Program-made: the position numbers and the translations under genes
Notes under the pieces: generated by a model
Seen by the model: the letters and a program-made list of their open reading frames with translations, nothing else
Database searches by the model: none
Told to the model about the DNA's origin: nothing
In this document: in pieces, positions 12,351 through 22,501 of the stretch
How the letters are laid out: each line of letters starts with the position of its first letter
Position numbering within the stretch: position 1 is the first letter of the stretch
From: Augochlora pura
Lineage: Eukaryota > Arthropoda > Insecta > Hymenoptera > Halictidae
Assembly: GCF_028453695.1 (NCBI RefSeq)
Contig: NC_135775.1
Span: forward strand, 18,510,545-18,574,544
Direction: 5' to 3'
Length of the DNA stretch: 64,000 nt

Positions 12351-12867
12351 GGGAACTTTCAGTTGTACCATGAACGCCGGATAACTACCGCCGTAACGTT
12401 TATAGCGTCTGAAACAAAGTGTTCCTATTAATCTCAATCTCTCAGGGAATTATACCGGGGTGTCGGCGAACTGGTTGCGCAACCGGCGAACAGGTGAACC
12501 GTCGCGGCGAGTAGACAAGAACCGTAGAGCAACTTCTTCCTTTAAGGATGAACGGATCGGATTTGGGATCAATTCGCATTGTGTAAAATTTAGTCTAAAA
12601 TTTGTGAATAAAATACGAGGTAAGATGGAAGAGCCAATCATTATTTCTTGCTGACGGACTATAGAAAATCTCGTTATTAAAAACATATCCAGCCATTTAG
12701 TTGACATTTCTTAAGAACTAGAAAGCCGTCAAAATGAAAGGTGCACCCAAATTATTTAATTTACTATTATTCAGATCGTAAAGATTAATTCATGAGTTAC
12801 TTATCCAGCGTCACTTGCGGTAAATATTACAGTAACACTCTTCCTTTCTGTAATTAATTTCTCACAT
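12351..12867. other. Non-coding spacer
   Basis: Mixed composition; the open frames of 64-92 codons lack any recognisable domain. Nothing else is seen. Confidence 0.4.
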
Positions 12868-13093
12868 TGAAAATAGTGCTATAGTATATGTAGTAATGCA
12901 TTTCAAAAATTATTTTTAATAAACATCGCCAAAGCTTAGATTTAAAAATTGTTAAAAGTGTAACTATTATATGAGTCATGAGACTCAATTTCGTATGCAT
13001 AAAATAAATATTGTTACATAAAATGGAGACACTAGAAGCTAGAACAATTATTTTAGATTTGCAGTTGAAATGGCTTCGAGTGCGAAGGGTTAA
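12868..13093 (-). mobile_element. TTAA-flanked miniature element, group C (outer end decayed)
   Basis: The right end reads GGCTTCGAGTGCGAAGGGTTAA with TTAA at 13090-13093. From about 12891 rightwards it matches the reverse complement of the copy at 52704-52952 with few differences (shared runs include TTTTTAATAAACATCGCCAA and GTGTAACTATTATATGAGTC). The left end has lost its TTAACCC, so that boundary is approximate. No coding capacity. Confidence 0.75.
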
Positions 13094-13840
13094 ATCTACT
13101 CAATTTTGTCACGAATGCATAAAATTCGCAATCTTTTTGTTACACTACAGTAATAAAAGAATATGTCGAAAACTAATTTACAAAACTATATTTTTCAACA
13201 ATATTTGATATTCTTAAAACAGCAGTGCGTTCCTCTAAAATGCTTTCTATCATTTACCTTCACTTTCACAATTCACAGTAATTTTCCTTTTTTCTTCCTA
13301 GCGTTTATATAAACCAGATTAGCGATCGCATTCCGGAAAGAAAACGTAAAGCCGCGAGCAAGAAGACGTTTATAAAATCGGTGGACGTGACCAAGAACTT
13401 TCCTGGCAATTGATTTGTTCGTTACGCCGCCACGCCGTCTCTGGAACTCGTTGTTTCGCAGTAGTAATAGAGTCGATGTAATCAGACCTGGCCGTTCGGG
13501 TAAGTGGGTAAGGATTAGTTGTCCGGTTAGCAGTAATGGACTTTCCATACTCAGCCGGCGTAGTCAAGGAAATTAATGTCCGTTTTCCCGGGGAAGAAGA
13601 TGTTGCAAAAGCCCTCGGAGATTCAACTGTCGCATACAAATTTCTCGAATTCCGTTCCACAGAACCCGCGCAACATTTTTGCAAATCTTAGCGTTGCTTT
13701 CACTCGATGCTTCTACGATTTTTAACACGTCGACTGGCAACATTATTTTATTTATTCCTTGGGTCCATTGTCGGAATATTTTTAACGGCTCAGCTTTTCA
13801 TAATAGAAATATTTTTACATTTTACAGACTGTAAACATTT
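13094..13840. other. Non-coding stretch with a GC-richer middle
   Basis: The GC-richer part (about 13310-13690) has minus-strand open frames of 91 and 104 codons in overlapping registers with no recognised domain. No element ends are seen. Confidence 0.4.
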
Positions 13841-14217
13841 AAATCTTTAAAACTATTTAAATTTACTAACATTTGTGTCTAATATTTAAAAAATTATAGA
13901 ATAATAGATAATAAATATAATATAGATAATATATAGATAACAATACATAGATTATAAATTATTGGTTGCCATGGTAAAGAACTGATTTATAGACTACCGG
14001 TCCGTAAAGGGTTAACAATTGAACATGGCAAATCTTTAAAACTATTTAAATTTACTAACATTTGTGTCTAATATTTAAAAAATTATAGAATAATAGATAA
14101 TAAATATAATATAGATAATATATAGATAACAATACATAGATTATAAATTATTGGTTGCCATGGTAAAGAACTGATTTATAGACTACCGGTCCGTAAAGGG
14201 TTAACAATTGAACATGG
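13841..14217. repeat. Near-perfect 189 bp tandem duplication
   Basis: Copy 1 is 13841-14029 and copy 2 is 14030-14217. Read base by base they are identical except at the last position. Each copy ends with GTCCGTAAAGGGTTAACAAT, which holds an end of the TTAACCC class (GGGTTAA) reading leftward, so the duplication captured one end of a miniature element plus flank. The near-identity means a very recent duplication, or an assembly artefact. Confidence 0.9.
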
Positions 14218-16381
14218 GAATACGGGTCCGTTTGGACCCAGGGTATAAACACTGTTCTTTGAGTATTTAACTTCTGACTATTAAGAACTACCGCGCTTAA
14301 AAATATTAATAAATACAAATATAATATATAAAAATATAACTATAAAAAAATATTAATAACTATGGTTATTAATGAATCTTAGCATATTCGCTTCCATTTT
14401 CGTCAAAAGGGTTAGACAATTGTGCGTTAATCGTTTTATTAATTCCGTATAATTGGAGAGAAATTATTTATACACTGCTAAAATAAACAATTACATTACC
14501 AAGATCTGCAATTTAATGATTACATTAACATACACACTGTGGATCCTTTCTACAACTCTGTAATACCACGTCGGAAGCGTTGGTACTGTTTAGATCTGCT
14601 TAGCAAAACAGAATTATGTTTCTCGCCACCGTGAGAGGCAATAGAAGGTATATACGTCATGTTTGTTGCGACAGCTTCCTCCGCCAACCGCAAAAACATT
14701 TCGAAACGGGTCTGCGCACTGATCTACAGTCAGTCACATAAATATAGGGATACTCGAATAATTTTGATATAATAGATTTGTATTTCGGATGAATGTACAA
14801 TTATATAGTAAAGTTGGTTAAATTATATTAAAAGTACAGTACAATATATTCCCAAAAAAATGACTCGTTCCTTGTGTACGGTATAATTATATTATAAGAG
14901 GATTCTGAAAAATGCAACATATTCTATCAGAAAAATATTGAGTCACTTTACTTGTTTAAGTTATAAAATAAAAATAATACGTTTGGAATAGTTATGTAGG
15001 ATTATTTTAAAAGAGTTATATTTCACGTGACTCCGTGATAATAATAATTCAACAACACTGAACACCTTCTTTTAACAACAACAAAATAACAGTTTATTCA
15101 CGATTTTTCACAATTCACAACCACGACAAAAACTTCTATAGTTATAGCATACTTTGTTGAATATCTATAATTTTTACGAACCTGTAAATTAATTTGTAAA
15201 ATAATTACAAAATCTTTTTTAATAATCTCTGTTAATTTTATACCTTAAATTTGAGTTAATTAATACCTCATATTGTCTTATAACTTTTTATACTTAATTT
15301 TCAATTTTTTAAAAATTCAAAGAAATTTTCAAATCTCGATAAAGAAGTGATACATTAAAAAATTACTGAAGTCAACGAATGCCCCATACCATACCCTATA
15401 ACTCTTGTTTGAAGCGTTTCTCCAAAAAAGGAACAGCTTCCGACTAATTAAGGTGCAACAAATATAACAGCGCTATCAGCAGCATTTCGTCAATTAGCAA
15501 GCACAGTGTATGCATTAAATCCAAGTTATTCAATTTGCTCAATACATGAAATATGAATCCGCATAAGGGAAGAGCAATCAGCTTCCGGCTCGCAGCTTGC
15601 CAAAGTTCAACCAGTTCGCCATGAAAGATGATGTTCCTAAACGATCGGCTGACGATCGCAAAGTTTTAATTGCAGTACGTCACCGTCAGCGCGAAGGTAA
15701 CGATAAATAGGAGCAGGTCAACCGACGCATAATAGTTGCCGAGACGTGTTTCCTTAAGCGTTCACGGTCCCCGAATGCAAGCAGACAAATGTCTACAACC
15801 GTAAAATGTTCCCCGGTTACAACGGCTCGCAACGGAGGAGACGAATCCCCGAAGCACGGCCGCGCACATAAGACGTTAGCGAATCTCTTGCGAAAGAATT
15901 AACAACATGAATCATCCGAACGAGCTAATAGAAAGCGTCGTGAACAGACATAAATTGGAAAGAGACAAAAAAAAGGAGAACCAGAAGATTTCGGAAGGAT
16001 TTAAAAATTTTCACCTGTGAGGCATTAGCGGGGATCATTGAGAAAAGTGTCAGCGGTGCCGGGTTATTTTTTACAACAAAATATTTTATATTTGATTTCA
16101 TAATGTCTGAGGTACAGTAATTTAATTTGAGTCAAATGTGACTCGATACCTTGCGAATATTGTGACTATATATACCTTGACTACCATGTCAGTCGTATAC
16201 AAGCAATGCTAATTTTTTATCAGATACAACAATGTCTGATAAGGTAATCAAAAAAGCTAAAAATTTATTTTCATCAATGTCATATAGATATTTTTGAAAA
16301 AATGAGAATAGCACACATTGTACAGTGATAGAAGTACAAGTTAAACTTTGAGAAACTAGTTAAATTATATAAAATTATTAT
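14218..16381. other. 2.2 kb AT-rich non-coding stretch
   Basis: No gene is recognised and no open frame reaches 60 codons. Just after the duplication is an ACGGGTCC / GGACCC inverted motif (about 14223-14240), possibly an eroded transposon end. A Tc1-type end lies at 14727. From 15400 to 16040 the sequence is less AT-rich but holds nothing identifiable. Confidence 0.45.
14727..14753 (+). mobile_element. Tc1-type transposon terminal inverted repeat (single end)
   Basis: TA at 14725-14726 is followed by CAGTCAGTCACATAAATATA and then GGGATAC. A CAGT start after a TA dinucleotide with this composition is characteristic of Tc1/mariner termini. The matching right end was not found, so the element is truncated or heavily eroded. 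Confidence 0.45.
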
Positions 16382-16411
16382 TTGACTCCTATAAAATTTT
16401 ATAGGAGTCAA
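16382..16411. repeat. 30 bp perfect palindrome
   Basis: The left half is TTGACTCCTATAAAA and the right half is its exact reverse complement, with no spacer. A diverged half-copy (AAAATTCTATAGGAATCAAT) follows at about 16425-16444. It could form a cruciform. No protein-binding role can be assigned. Confidence 0.9.
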
Positions 16412-17039
16412 TTAAATTGTATATAAAATTCTATAGGAATCAATATAATTCTTTCTTTATTAATTTCAATAGAATCTAAGGAACGCATGCATCGGCGCAT
16501 TAGAATCTTCTTAATCATCGCAATGTTTTAACACTCACCTGTTCATTTTCGCCCGAAATGTATGCAAACCGCAGTCTACTCATGAATTTCTTGTTAGTGA
16601 AACTCCTCTAACTCTGCAACATCCTCTAGTTCTCGAATATATACTGGTTTTCTCTATAGAAACTACAGCTTCCAAAATCAGCGCAAACTCTCCGGTCAAC
16701 AAATAATAGCTCCTTCGGTAATACAAAAAATTTTAAACATCTCCAACATCATCCTGAGTAATAAACATCGTTACGATTCCTTTTAGCTATCGAAAAAGTT
16801 GTTACGAGCGGCCTCACGAATCGTTCTTGCGTGTGACGTCAGTTCTGGGACTCCCTCTGTTCCGAAGGTGAGTGACGAAGATGGTATTCAATTAGATTAT
16901 TGTCTCACCTTAGAGAGCAGTATCCTTTAGAGTTTGGAGGATGTAGACACCGCCCACCTTGTCGCAGAAGAAGCATGGCTCAGAGTGTAGATGACCGGTA
17001 GCCTTAGGCCCAAGACAGAAGACCCGGTCCTCGATAGTA
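16412..17039. other. Non-coding stretch
   Basis: No open frame of 60 codons or more. The last 200 bases (about 16850-17039) are less AT-rich and adjoin a Tigger-type terminus. Nothing else is recognised. Confidence 0.4.
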
Positions 17040-17041
17040 TA

Positions 17042-17292
17042 CAGTGGAACCTCGATTATCCGGTTCTTCTACATCAGAATTCGAAATACATTTCGCGTGT
17101 GATTTACTGAATCTTATGGTAAATGTTTAACCTCATAGGCATCATGCGCCTTTATAGTAACATAGAAAAATGGTAATTTAGTTTTAAGAAATTTAATTCG
17201 CGTTAAATCCAACCATGCCTAAGAGGAAAAATAAAAAATTAATTTGTTTGAACGAAGATATGACAACAATGATTAATGCATGCCATAAATGA
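17042..17292 (+). mobile_element. Pogo/Tigger-type DNA transposon, left part
   Basis: TA at 17040-17041 is followed by CAGTGGAACCTCGATTATCC, the typical start of pogo/Tigger termini. The element continues at least to a short transposase-like reading frame at 17215-17292. No right terminus (ending CCACTG then TA) is found in the next kilobase, so only the 5' part is recognised. Related ends occur at 35165 and 42080 in this window. Confidence 0.6.
17215..17292 (+). pseudogene. Pogo/Tigger transposase N-terminal relic (25 residues)
   Basis: The frame starts MPKRKNKKL and ends with TGA after 25 codons. A basic MPKRK-type start followed by a short acidic helix region resembles the beginning of the helix-turn-helix DNA-binding domain of pogo-family transposases, and it sits about 170 bases inside a pogo-like terminus, where a transposase gene should begin. 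The stop truncates it before any complete domain. The match is short, so this depends largely on context. Confidence 0.4.
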
Positions 17293-20200
17293 AGAACTCT
17301 ATAATAGGTATCACACGTGCTTTTCTACATGGATTCTTGCATACTACCAAACTCATATCTATGCATTCATTGACAACTCATTCGCACTATTATTAATAGT
17401 ATAAATATAATTTCCAGAATTCTAGATCAATCACAGTAATAATCAACGAACTTGAAATGTGGCGCTGCAACCAAATAACCGTTCCATTGTCCACCCATCG
17501 AGACTCTACCATACTGTCTTTTTGGTCCGAAGTTCTCAAATGCATACGTTTGTCAGATATTGGTTCTATAGTGCATAACCGTCCAGGGATTTCGAGATGG
17601 CTGCCGCTAAACTCGGTGCATTACATCGCCGACTCCAGCAATTCCGACTTCATTTTCCTTAACTAAACCGCCTCGTGGTCGCGGGATTTTTTGGGGTTGC
17701 GGCGCGGCAGTCGGCGTGTTAACAAATGTCCGCCTGGGAACCCTGTGCGCGCGCCCCTCACCCTCGGTCCGCGCTTTCGTCTCCCTCGGTCCCCGCGGAA
17801 GACGACGTAATAACGCACTCGTGTTTGCAAATGTATTCAGAGAGACGAGGGGGCACTCGTCGACGCGATGGAGACGGAAGAAGAAGAAGAAGCGGCGGCC
17901 GGGCATTATGTTTATCTCGACAGCATGCGCGGCCACGTGCAAAAAATCTCCAAGAAAGGTCCTCCAGATTGATCTGCCGCCCGCCCACTCGCGCAGACTA
18001 GTCTCGGGGGCGAAAGCAGCCGTACTATGACCTGATTTTGTCGCTCGAACAGGCTCCGGCTCTGCTCAATCAAAAATAATTTCGCCAGACGAGTGACTCG
18101 TTAGCGATCCGGCGAATTGTTGCCGGGAACTGCGGCGCTGCTCGGGTCGTTCTCTCGTTGCGATTCATCGAACCCGCCGCGGCGCACACATTCCTTTCGC
18201 AATTCATTAATTTTTACGGCGCCGTTGTACGAAAATTACCAGCTCGAGGGGCTTCTTAAAGTGTACGGCGCGGTGCGCGAGCTTAACGTTCCGTCAGTTT
18301 ACGAATGTTTCTGCCGTTTTATTCGGAATAATTAACAATTAGTCGTGTCTGGTGAAAAGATGTGTTGAACAATGAGGAACGATGAAGTTATTTGATGCAG
18401 ATTAACTTAATTATTACGGTATGATTTTCTAATTTACTTGACCAAGAATATCAAAATCGATTCTTGATATAACTATTGCAGATTATAGTTTGATGTAGTT
18501 GTTATACAATCTCTATTTCTTTAAAAAGTTTTAAATAATTTTGATGCATTATATGATTTAAATTGTGAATTTTATACATTTATAACACAATAGTTTCAAT
18601 TTAAAAGAGTAAAAAAATTGGAAGAATTAAAACATGTCATAATATTATTTTTAATGTATTATAATTATTACAGTATAATACATAGTACCTGTTACAGTAA
18701 AACAAGTTCAATATATTTCTAATATATTAAAATAATCGCAAGAAGACAGAACTTGCCGTCTGTTTCTTACAATTGTTGCAGACAATTTTTATTTTGCATA
18801 ACGGACGGTCTAATAATTGACAGCATAAATACACTATGTTAACGTTATTATTTACTGTCGCAAAGTTTTAATTCCCTGCTTATCATAAAGAAGAAGTGCT
18901 GCGCACGATGTTTGTCTACTTTGTGTATTCGCGTAAATATACTCGGCGCAGTTACATCGGATGTATTCCTCTTATTTCACGTAGTTGTACGTGCTTTTCA
19001 TATATAAATATTTCCACTTTCCTTTTATCAGTTTTTCGCGTATCTTTTATTCCTTGCATCCTACTCCTGGTTGAGCTCCCTTCGGGGAGTGTGTCGTTAC
19101 ATTCGTTTAAGTATGTTTGAACTCTTACGCGAAACGGTTTCCTCGCCCGGTGCCTTTTTCAACACGTATTTTATCGCCCGCCGGAACGTATGAAAAGAAA
19201 AATGTCGGATCATTCCGTAACGTCGTTTCCTACGCGATAACTTTCCGAGTAAAATATCAGTACTTAGATTCATTTTTACACCTCCAATCTCTCGGGGAAT
19301 TGATGGATTCCATCTTCGGAGAAGTTTCGCCGCGTTTGACTTGAAAAGCACGCTTCGTCGCTGACTTTCTGTTAAATGTGCGATCGTTGGATCTCTTATC
19401 ACGGTTCAACTATTTGCATCGCAAGCAGTTGGCCAGGTTAGCCGACGCTTGTTATATAATTTTAAATAATGAAATATTCTTGCTGTCACACGAGAATTTA
19501 CATGGTGATCATAATTCAATGTTCGCACAGAATATATTTACATTTGCAACGAATTTACATGTCATGTACGAGGGAAATTTTTGATATCATGTTATCCACT
19601 ACTATACTATGATACTACTATACTACAGTATACCATATTTGCAAAATAAAGTACTACAAATCATCATTTGCTGCTAAATAATTAATGAAATCGTGATATC
19701 CTTGTACTTTTAATTCACTTTATTGTATTTATTATGACTGAGTGAATTTTTGTACTTCAATAATGAAAAGATATGTGCAAAGCTAAACAATAATAGAAAA
19801 TAATGGTTCGAATATTAATAATTTATTATGGACGTAAATGTCAATAAATAATGATTTTATTTGTATTATAATATCAAGACATCGTGATATATGTATATAT
19901 ATTGAATTATATTTCGAGAAGACCATATTTCATTTGAAAATGATTACAAGTTATGTATCATGCTTCGATTATACTTCCTCCACGATTTGTAAAATAAGAA
20001 AAAATAGATTATCTTATAAAAGTTCTATTTTTGTCAAATAACGCTTACTGTTGCAGAGAATATTCTTCAAACCCTAACATTACTTAAGATCTGGAAGAAT
20101 TCCAATATTCGCCAAGTTTTTTCATAATTACTGCACATAAATTAAACTACCCTATTTCATTTTTAAAGTTTCACGGTATGCGCCATTTACCACGCGAAGA

Positions 20201-21067
20201 GTTATCGGCTCTCTTGCGGTTGACTGATCGGCTACTAATTCTTAAATTTTACACTAAGAATGGAATAAATTTGTACCATAAGGCCGGTGATATTCTATCG
20301 ATTTACGAGTTGGTTGAACTGATTAACGGTCCAATTATACGTGGATTACCTGCGTCGTTAATTCGATAGACGGCGAGAAAGATGAGAATAAGTAAAGGAA
20401 TAAAAATTTTTAACGGACGGAGATGTCCCCGTGAAATTTTTGTGAACTGTCATCATAATTAAAACTCTTTGTGTTAAAACGATCCAACGTTCTGCAACGG
20501 CATTTTCGTATTTCCTTCATCTGGTTTACTTCAATACGACTTTACTTCCCTCTCGACCTGGAAATATCATGGTTTTCAAAGAATCCCTTTTGATTTAGCG
20601 AGACAATAGCTCTATTCCTTCAACGAGCCCGGGTACGCACTTAATTAAAAGTCCGGTCCAGCTTTCAAGCCAGCCGGCGGGACGATAAGGCGTGTTTAGA
20701 AATATCGGCAACTTCCGCGAGCTGAATACACAGTGCATGTGCGATCAAAAAGAGTAAAAGCGTGTGTGTAAGAATTAAATAGTGGGGATCTCACGCAACC
20801 ACGACATTTTCAAGAAATACAAATAAATGCGAGATTCATAATTACAGGAATTTGTTGATAATTGCTCAGGAGACATAAATTCAAACTATTAACACGTGTA
20901 CAGAACCCAACCATTCTATGCAAATATGATTAAACAGGAGTATACAACATCCAAAGACAAAGTCATTGTCTTATCCTCAGAATTGTACTAATTCAAATAC
21001 ATTGTAATTTAATTAGGAAATCAAACCTTTTAGTTATTTCAATTATTAATTATTTTAATCATGAATG
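17293..21067. other. 3.8 kb non-coding stretch with a CpG-rich island at 17580-18300
   Basis: The island has overlapping open frames on both strands (up to 111 codons) with no recognisable domain, and a GAAGAAGAAGAAG tract near 17876. From 18340 to 18900 and 19580 to 20170 the DNA is AT-rich and featureless. A 63-codon frame at 20178-20369 has an unusually protein-like composition but matches no family I know. A CpG-richer patch lies at about 19100-19440. Confidence 0.45.
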
Positions 21068-21228
21068 TAATTGAAATACAATATAATTGAGACACAATGT
21101 AATTGAGATATAATGCAATTGAAATATAATATTGTATAATTAAAATATAATACAATTGAGATATGATGCAATTGAAATATAATACAATTGAAATATAATA
21201 TAATAGAAATACAATTTAATTGAAATAC
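21068..21228. repeat. AT-rich degenerate tandem repeat, unit about 15-18 bp
   Basis: About nine imperfect units of the form AATTGAAATATAATAT / AATTGAGATACAATGT follow each other with small length differences. The minus-strand 60-codon open frame here is a product of the repeat. Confidence 0.8.
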
Positions 21229-21491
21229 AATTCTCAAAATAATAGCTCAGAAGTTTGAATAAGTGAGAGGTTCCTCATCAAATGATTTTTTGTATAAATA
21301 AAAACGTAATTAGTATATACCAATGAAATATTAATTTAATTTGTAATTTATTTCTGAGAGTGACTATAACGCCAGTGTATACCGATAAAAAACCAAAATC
21401 GATTATTAGAGTTGCAAGCCTGACATCAAAAAATGCAAGACAGTAATAATAAAAAACGATACTATTATATTATCAAATACACCGCCAAAAT

Positions 21492-22074
21492 AAGCTGAAA
21501 AACCTTGACGCAAGAAGAACTCTAGTGGCTCTGAGAGGGCTCTGAAAGGTAACTTTCGTGAACACCGCGTATAGAATATTCGCCACCACAGACAAATTAG
21601 AATGCTATACATGTATATACGGGAAGGACACATTGCCAAGCAATGCCCATACAATGCAGAAACAAACATTCAGAGACTAACACAACTCGAAATCCTCGCG
21701 CATCTAGTACCGAGATAGTTTCCGCAACATACGAGGGAAGGCACAACGGAAACAGAGAAACAGATATAGGAGTTTCTAGCGTAAACGAAATAACAAATGA
21801 AAGACCGCACTCACAGTGACCGGACGAGAATCAAACTAATCTCGTAAAACCTGATCGTGGATATCAAACTATCTTTCTCGACAAATTTCCTAAAGAAAGA
21901 ATACTAAAACACTAATCCACTAAAACTGCGGTCTCGTCGATAAATAAAACAATAGACGAATTACTGCAATCAGCTAAAACCAATATTGAAAACAAAGCCA
22001 AAGAATTGCGGACAGCATATTATCAACAATTTAAAGGTTTTATAGAAATAATACACTCTGACCATACTGCATAA
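21492..22074 (+). pseudogene. Non-LTR retrotransposon ORF1 (gag-like) relic with broken CCHC zinc knuckle
   Basis: A frame starting at 21492 reads ...RRTLVALRGL, a stop codon, then KVTFVN...LEC-Y-T-C, with the first two cysteines at 21603-21605 and 21612-21614. After a 2-base excess the adjacent frame continues EGHIAKQCP, giving the histidine at 21629-21631 and the last cysteine at 21644-21646. Allowing the frameshift, this is a CX2CX4HX4C knuckle preceded by the VxFxG...VTF segment usual in insect LINE ORF1 (jockey/I-like) proteins. Downstream, 21916-22074 is a 52-codon open frame ending in TAA with a lysine- and glutamate-rich helix-like sequence, at a plausible distance for the ORF1 C-terminus. 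Stops and the frameshift show it is dead. The exact clade is not resolvable; an LTR-element gag is the alternative. Confidence 0.5.
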
Positions 22075-22103
22075 GGAGACAAAGGACTAAAGTCACGAAG
22101 AAT

Positions 22104-22501
22104 AATTGTACCCATAATTATGAAAGTGATCTAAGTCATATATTTCTTGTTTCAAGATATTTAATGAATTGCATTTGCATAAATTACAATATATATTTTG
22201 ACATTATGCGATCTTTTTATTTAGAATTTTATTAGTCTTGATTAATGGAAATTTATTACAAATATGAAATTTTGTGTAAATTTCATACGAACATGTTTTT
22301 AAAGTTTGAATTGACTTAGGCCATTTTCAAAATTAACACTTAATGAATTCTATATAATATTGAAACAATGGTTCATTTTTGACGATATCGTAAAAATTAC
22401 ATTGAATAAATTTAGTTTAAAATAATGTGGTGTAAAATAACTGATAAACTTGTTTTTTTTAAATTTTGACTTAGACCATTTTCATAATTATGGGCACAAT
22501 T
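22104..22501. mobile_element. Miniature element with 35-bp terminal inverted repeats
   Basis: The left terminus (22104-22138) starts AATTGTACCCATAATTATGA. The right terminus (22467-22501) is its reverse complement with 3 mismatches in 35. A third copy of the inner part of the right terminus (GACTTAGGCCATTTTCAAAA) lies in direct orientation at about 22314, preceded as in the right terminus by an AACATGTTTTT-like run, so the element contains an internal partial duplication. No reading frame. A target-site duplication is not obvious. It begins 30 bases after the ORF1 relic. Confidence 0.65.
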
